A stretch of 8,681 nt of DNA from CAZAGT01 sp964484515 (GTDB lineage: Bacteria; Desulfobacterota; DSM-4660; Desulfatiglandales; HGW-15), in assembly GCA_964484515.1 (NCBI GenBank), contig CAZAGT010000210.1, forward strand, positions 1 through 8,681, in the 5' to 3' direction. Under the pieces are notes generated by a model. It worked only from the letters and a program-made list of their open reading frames with translations. It was not told the DNA's origin and did not search any database. The position numbers were made by a program, and so were the translations under genes. This document shows, one piece after another, positions 4,991 through 8,681 of the stretch; the stretch's first letter is position 1; each line of letters starts with the position of its first letter.

Positions 4991-7816
4991 TCAGGCGGTG
5001 GGAGGGCTTTCATCGCGCAATTTCTTGCTGCCGATGAGGAGCGAGACAGGAAAAGATCTGAGTACTTCGCCCATGAGGAGCCGTCTTTCTCCTTTAACGA
5101 CCCATCCGGTGAGGGCATCCGTCCAAGTCGCCGACGCACCTGGCGGGAGTATCACCGATGTATCGTGCCATATTTCCGTACCCAAAGGGTATTTACCCTC
5201 TTGGGTGAGGCCGGTCAAAAATCGTGGGGCGACGATAAGCACCCATTCTTTCTCCCGGTTCCGGGCAAATGCGATAACATGGTCGCGGAACCTTCCAGCC
5301 GTCTCTAACGGGATATAACGCCCCTGCTGAAAGAGCTCACGGAATTGGTTTCTGGCCTTGAGGGCCTTGAAGATTAAAAAAAGCTTGACGCGTCCATCCT
5401 CTCCGTTGGTGAGCAATGTTTCGACTAACGCCGAGTTATCACTCTGATCCGCGCTTTTGATATCCTGAAGTAGTGCTTTTCGCCTCTGGAAATCAACGGG
5501 ACGGCGGTTATCCGGGTCCACGAGATTAAGGTCCCACAGCTCTGCCCCCTGGTAGAAATCCGGTACGCCCGGGCAACCGATCTTGATGATGGTCTGCGAC
5601 AAGGAGTTCAACAGGCCAAAGTGCGCCACCTTGCGCTGAAAAGGGAGAAATTCCCGTAGAAACGCGTTCTTCGGATCCGGATTCAAAAGCTGGTCAATAA
5701 AGGAGATGTAGGCTTCCTCGTAGTCCGTATCGGCTTTAAGCCACGCGGTGTGGACTTTGGCCTCTCTCACAGCTTTGATCGCATAGTCTCTGACCCGTTG
5801 GGCAAACCGGCTCTGCGCAACCCCGGCAAAAGGAAAGGCCCCCACCAGCGTCTGATAGAGGAAGTATTCATCGTTGTTATCCGGCGCCATCAGACCGTGG
5901 ACCCTCCTCTTGCTCTTCCTGTTGATCTTACCCCACGATTTGAGTTTGATCCTCCATTCCTCCGGAATCTCGGAAAGGACATCGATGCGAGCCCTCACAT
6001 CCTCGCCCCTTTTCGTATCGTGGGTTGACGTGGCATTGAGGGTATGCGGCCAAACCTGACTCCTGAGTTCGTTGAACCGATGAAACGTTTCGACAGGTAT
6101 GCCGAATGTGCTCGGATCTCCACCCACCTCATTCAGCGACAACAGCCGATTGAATACATAAAGCGTTGTGTCTTCAAAACCCTTGGCCATCAGGGGACCG
6201 GTCAGCTGCTGGAAGCGCATGACGAAGTGGGTCCAATCCGCTTTTTCTTCCTCCGTCATATAATCCGGCAGGTCAAGGAGGAGGAACCGATTGATGAAAT
6301 CGAGCTCTCTAAGCAGGGCCGGGTGCTTTTGGACGGCCCTTGTAATCGCATCCTGAACGTATTCAAAGTCGTGTTCAGCGACCATCCCTTTGCTTATATA
6401 TGTCCGATAGACGGGAAAGGATGCCAACACCTCAACCAGCGCCCTTCTCAGACCATAGAGCGTGATGTCCCTCCCGTGCCGGTCTCGAGCAGAGACGGAT
6501 TTGAGGAGCAGGGCGAGGTTATCGACATCACCCCCCATGTGCTTTTCGATGACGAGCTTTTTTTTCTCAAAGAGCACCTGCTCGTAGGGCATCCGAAAGC
6601 CGGTGAAGTCGACATAGATCCTCGTCAAGGCCTTAGCATTGTCCCGGACGCAGAAAACTCCGTTCAGAAGATTCATAAAATCATAGCCGGTGGACCCTTG
6701 AACAGGCCACGAGCGGGGCAATTCCTCCTCCAAATCGAGGACCTTCTCAACCACGACAAATGCGTCCGGGACCCTTGCTCTGACCTTCTCGAGGTATCCC
6801 GCCGGATCATAGAGGCCGTCCACGTGGTCGACTCTCAGTCCGGAGATTTTCCCGGTGTCCACGAGCTCGAAGATCAGGGAGTGGACATACTTGAAAACCT
6901 CATCGTCTTCCACCCGCATGCACAGGAGCTCGTTGAGGTTGAAGAAGCGTCTGTAATTGATCTCTTCGGTGGCCACTTTCCAAAAAGAAAGCTTGAAGAA
7001 CTGCTCATCCAACAGGTTATCCAGATGGACAAAACTTCCCGGATCTCCTTTTCGGCCGCTGAACGCGCGGTTGTTTTCATCAATAAATTCCCGGATTTCT
7101 TGGTTCTTATTATACAGCTCCCAGAGAATGCGCTTGATGAAGGTGATCTGGTCATAGCGTTCGGAGAGCAATTCCGTCGATTCGAGGGTCCCAAGGACAT
7201 AGAGGATCCCGAGGAGGTTAATATAGTCAGGATGATCCCTTCCTAATGTCGCTTTCAATTCGCCGAGCCGGTGGGTGAGTATGCTGGCATAGGACTTTAT
7301 GCTTAGAGGGAAGGTCAAGTCATAATAGGCCACGCCAAAGCCGTTTTGTTGATACGTCAAAACCAGTTCGCCCTCTTCCAGCACCTCACCGTAAGGCCGC
7401 CCCAGTAAAGGGGCCAGCACCCTGCCGTTGATGCCTTCATAAGGATGGTTCCAGTCGATGTCAAAAAAGTGAAAATAGCGGGAACGCTCTCCATTCTCCA
7501 ACACATCCACAAGGATCTGGTTTTCAGAAGCAAACGCCATGTGATTGGGCACAATATCCTGAAGCCACCCCATCCGACGGGCCTTGACGGACTCGATCAC
7601 CTCATCAAACTCGGCCTGCGTGCCCAGCTCGGGACTCAGGCGGTTGGGGTCGACCACATCGTATCCATGCGGGCTCCCTTTTCTGGCCTTAAAGATGGGG
7701 GAGGCGTATACGTCGGAGATGCCCAGTTCGGCCAGATAGGGAACGACCTCCTTGGCGGATCGAAAGCCGAAGGAGGGACTGAATTGGATTCTATAGGTGG
7801 CTATCGGGACCCGCAT
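4991..7816 (-). CDS. treY: Malto-oligosyltrehalose synthase TreY (GH13)
   Basis: TreY isomerises the terminal alpha-1,4 glucose bond of maltooligosaccharides to alpha,alpha-1,1, giving maltooligosyl-trehalose for TreZ in the cytoplasm. From the chosen start it is 941 residues. GH13 motifs are in order: MRVPIATYRIQF (1-12), SPHGYDVVDPNRLSPELG (48-65), DIVPNHMAF (87-95), GLRVDHVDGLYDP (326-338, nucleophile Asp330), VEKVL with general acid Glu357 then WPVQGSTGYDFMN (370-382), and STHDTKRGEDVRAR (597-610, third acid Asp600). Near the C-terminus, PGVPDFYQGAELWDLNLVDP (749-768) is the usual TreY signature. All catalytic residues are present, so it should be active. I chose the ATG at 7816 because MRVPIATYRIQF is the normal N-terminus and GGAGA sits just upstream. 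An in-frame ATG at 7843 and a TTG at 7876 would add 9 or 20 residues. It follows treZ on the same strand, separated by a GH57 relic. Confidence 0.96.
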   Translation of the reverse strand: MRVPIATYRIQFSPSFGFRSAKEVVPYLAELGISDVYASPIFKARKGSPHGYDVVDPNRLSPELGTQAEFDEVIESVKARRMGWLQDIVPNHMAFASENQILVDVLENGERSRYFHFFDIDWNHPYEGINGRVLAPLLGRPYGEVLEEGELVLTYQQNGFGVAYYDLTFPLSIKSYASILTHRLGELKATLGRDHPDYINLLGILYVLGTLESTELLSERYDQITFIKRILWELYNKNQEIREFIDENNRAFSGRKGDPGSFVHLDNLLDEQFFKLSFWKVATEEINYRRFFNLNELLCMRVEDDEVFKYVHSLIFELVDTGKISGLRVDHVDGLYDPAGYLEKVRARVPDAFVVVEKVLDLEEELPRSWPVQGSTGYDFMNLLNGVFCVRDNAKALTRIYVDFTGFRMPYEQVLFEKKKLVIEKHMGGDVDNLALLLKSVSARDRHGRDITLYGLRRALVEVLASFPVYRTYISKGMVAEHDFEYVQDAITRAVQKHPALLRELDFINRFLLLDLPDYMTEEEKADWTHFVMRFQQLTGPLMAKGFEDTTLYVFNRLLSLNEVGGDPSTFGIPVETFHRFNELRSQVWPHTLNATSTHDTKRGEDVRARIDVLSEIPEEWRIKLKSWGKINRKSKRRVHGLMAPDNNDEYFLYQTLVGAFPFAGVAQSRFAQRVRDYAIKAVREAKVHTAWLKADTDYEEAYISFIDQLLNPDPKNAFLREFLPFQRKVAHFGLLNSLSQTIIKIGCPGVPDFYQGAELWDLNLVDPDNRRPVDFQRRKALLQDIKSADQSDNSALVETLLTNGEDGRVKLFLIFKALKARNQFRELFQQGRYIPLETAGRFRDHVIAFARNREKEWVLIVAPRFLTGLTQEGKYPLGTEIWHDTSVILPPGASATWTDALTGWVVKGERRLLMGEVLRSFPVSLLIGSKKLRDESPPTA

Positions 7817-7820
7817 GATA

Positions 7821-7825
7821 TCTCC
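7821..7825 (-). promoter_or_regulatory. treY: Ribosome binding site of treY
   Basis: On the minus strand GGAGA lies 4 bases before the ATG at 7816. The alternative ATG at 7843 has only a weak GGAA about 8-10 bases upstream. This favours the shorter TreY protein. Confidence 0.5.
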
Positions 7826-7868
7826 ATAGGCGATTCCTCGCATTGAGGGATTCCGCTCAATGAGGACA

Positions 7869-7994
7869 CTACTCAACCCTGACAGCGAGTTTTTCGCCTA
7901 CGGATTTGAGCAGTCTTATCCATTGGTCGGCCTCTTCATCCTCCCCTAGGTGGGCTCTTTCTGAAACGATCGTATAACGGCTGCAGGATTTCAT
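7869..7994 (-). other. Short unidentified open frame overlapping the GH57 relic
   Basis: A 41-residue frame runs from the ATG at 7994 to a TAG at 7869, in a different phase from the GH57 relic. Its translation looks protein-like and contains YTIVSERAHLGEDEEADQW (residues 7-25) followed by RLLKSVGEKLAVRVE (27-41). I do not recognise it. A stop codon eight codons upstream of the ATG closes the frame. It could be the 3' end of a gene whose body was deleted, or a chance reading frame. Ribosome binding is unclear; GAGGAAGG lies somewhat too far upstream. Confidence 0.25.
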
Positions 7995-8100
7995 CGTATC
8001 GGTCTGGGGCCTTCCTCATGTTGAGCTCGATCGCCTCCAGCCAGGGATTCTCACGCGGAGGCTGATAGAAGTGCCCGTGGATGCAAACATAACGTTTCAT
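7936..8100 (-). pseudogene. GH57 (DUF3536-type) glycoside hydrolase N-terminal relic
   Basis: Three bases after the treZ stop, an ATG at 8100 opens a 54-codon frame. Its first 20 residues, MKRYVCIHGHFYQPPRENPW, followed by LEAIEL, are the characteristic N-terminus of GH57-like hydrolases with a DUF3536 region, which begin with the catalytic-barrel strand IHGHFYQPPRENPW. In intact relatives this is followed by a stretch like QDSAYPYHDW and several hundred more residues. Here the match stops after about residue 26 and continues as NMRKAPDRYDEILQPLYDRF to a TGA at 7936. The simplest reading is an internal deletion that removed nearly all of a GH57 gene formerly between treZ and treY and fused its start to unrelated or downstream sequence. 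An active enzyme is excluded by size. GH57 genes are known neighbours of alpha-glucan and trehalose genes, which fits. A sequencing or assembly artefact is the alternative. Confidence 0.7.
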
Positions 8101-8103
8101 CGC

Positions 8104-8681
8104 TCAGCTCGCTTCTTTCAGGAAGAGCAGGAGAAAGGAATTTGGGGGCAGGCTGAGAGTCACTTCTCCCTTGGATTCGATCTGCAAAGGTACCGAACTC
8201 CCGGGACCCAGCCATGCCGTGTCGGCCGAATCGAGCTTTTTCTCCCACTGCCCCTTAGTCAGCGGGATGGTCGGGAAGATCATTTCCCGGCCGAAGTAAA
8301 AGACGGAAATGATTTCCTCTGCGGCATGCCAACGCCGCACGCAGAGTACGGCTTGCTCCTCGAGGCAGATCACCACCATCTCTGCATTGCTTAGCCGGCC
8401 GAGCACATGCTGGTCTTTTCGAAGGCGAATCAATTCCCGGTAGAGCGCCAGCAGGGTTTTGTTTTGCCTTTTTTCTCGCAGTTGATGGTTCAGCCGGGCG
8501 CTCGCAAACGTCGCCTCGTCCTGGGGATCGGATGGTTCGCCTGGCCATTGGAAGGCGGCAAATTCGTCGCGGCGGCCTTCCCTGACCGCCGCCACCAGAT
8601 CGGGGTCCGAGTGGCTGATGAAGTACGGAAAGGGCGCTTCCTCCGCGTATTCCTCGCCCATGAACAGCAGCGGGATATAGG
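8104..8681 (-). CDS. treZ: Malto-oligosyltrehalose trehalohydrolase TreZ, C-terminal part
   Basis: This is the 3' part of treZ; the gene continues beyond the right edge and 191 residues are visible. TreZ (GH13) hydrolyses the alpha-1,4 bond next to the trehalose end of maltooligosyl-trehalose, releasing free trehalose. The visible piece begins at YIPLLFMGEEYAE, the strand after the last catalytic motif. It is followed by FPYFISHSDPDLVAAVREGR, a segment typical of TreZ, and DPQDEATF. The remainder, from about visible residue 95, has the beta-rich C-terminal domain of GH13 enzymes, ending FLLLFLKEAS. The catalytic Asp/Glu residues lie outside the window, so activity cannot be judged. The stop is three bases before the GH57 relic, and treY follows on the same strand, consistent with an ancestral treZ-GH57-treY operon. 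Confidence 0.93.
   Translation of the reverse strand, partial: YIPLLFMGEEYAEEAPFPYFISHSDPDLVAAVREGRRDEFAAFQWPGEPSDPQDEATFASARLNHQLREKRQNKTLLALYRELIRLRKDQHVLGRLSNAEMVVICLEEQAVLCVRRWHAAEEIISVFYFGREMIFPTIPLTKGQWEKKLDSADTAWLGPGSSVPLQIESKGEVTLSLPPNSFLLLFLKEAS

Noticed and set aside
6044..7246. 400-codon open frame on the plus strand inside treY
   Set aside because: It is fully antisense to the strongly supported treY gene. Its translation has no recognisable domain, and the open frame is explained by codon bias of the opposite strand.
1..8681. CRISPR arrays, tRNA or rRNA genes, insertion sequences
   Set aside because: No regularly spaced repeats, tRNA-like cloverleaf segments, rRNA-like sequence or transposase motifs were seen on either strand.

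Overview
The window looks like chromosomal DNA of a free-living, probably Gram-negative environmental bacterium. No ribosomal RNA or other phylogenetic marker is present, so I do not name a phylum. The best-recognised content is carbohydrate metabolism tied to trehalose synthesis, an MscS-type mechanosensitive channel, and a compact three-gene sugar-modifying cassette.

Layout. (a) 1-671, plus strand, moderate GC: a PIN-domain (VapC-like) protein whose catalytic acidic residues appear partly lost, then about 240 non-coding bases containing a 12-bp perfect palindrome. (b) 672-3660, plus strand, distinctly GC-rich: a PIG-L/LmbE-type deacetylase, a GT4-like glycosyltransferase and a six-hairpin glycosidase. 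Each gene overlaps the next by one base, so this is almost certainly one translationally coupled operon. (c) 3832-4914, plus strand: an MscS-family channel with its own strong ribosome binding site. (d) 4991-8681, minus strand: treY, preceded by the C-terminal part of treZ, which runs off the right edge. Between treZ and treY lies a short relic beginning with the recognisable N-terminus of a GH57 / DUF3536-type glycoside hydrolase. It starts three bases after the treZ stop and loses similarity after about 26 codons.

How the genes may work together. TreY converts the reducing end of a maltooligosaccharide to a trehalose unit and TreZ releases free trehalose, a compatible solute. MscS channels relieve turgor on hypo-osmotic shock. 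A stress/osmolyte theme therefore fits the right half, although the channel and the tre genes converge and are not co-transcribed. The deacetylase, glycosyltransferase and glycosidase have no visible export signals and probably act in the cytoplasm on an unidentified glycoside or amino-sugar compound. Their tight coupling and differing base composition suggest a transferred functional unit, and this is the best candidate here for an uncharacterised pathway.

Limits: family calls rest on motifs read by eye. GC figures are counts of single 60-base lines. No database search was run.
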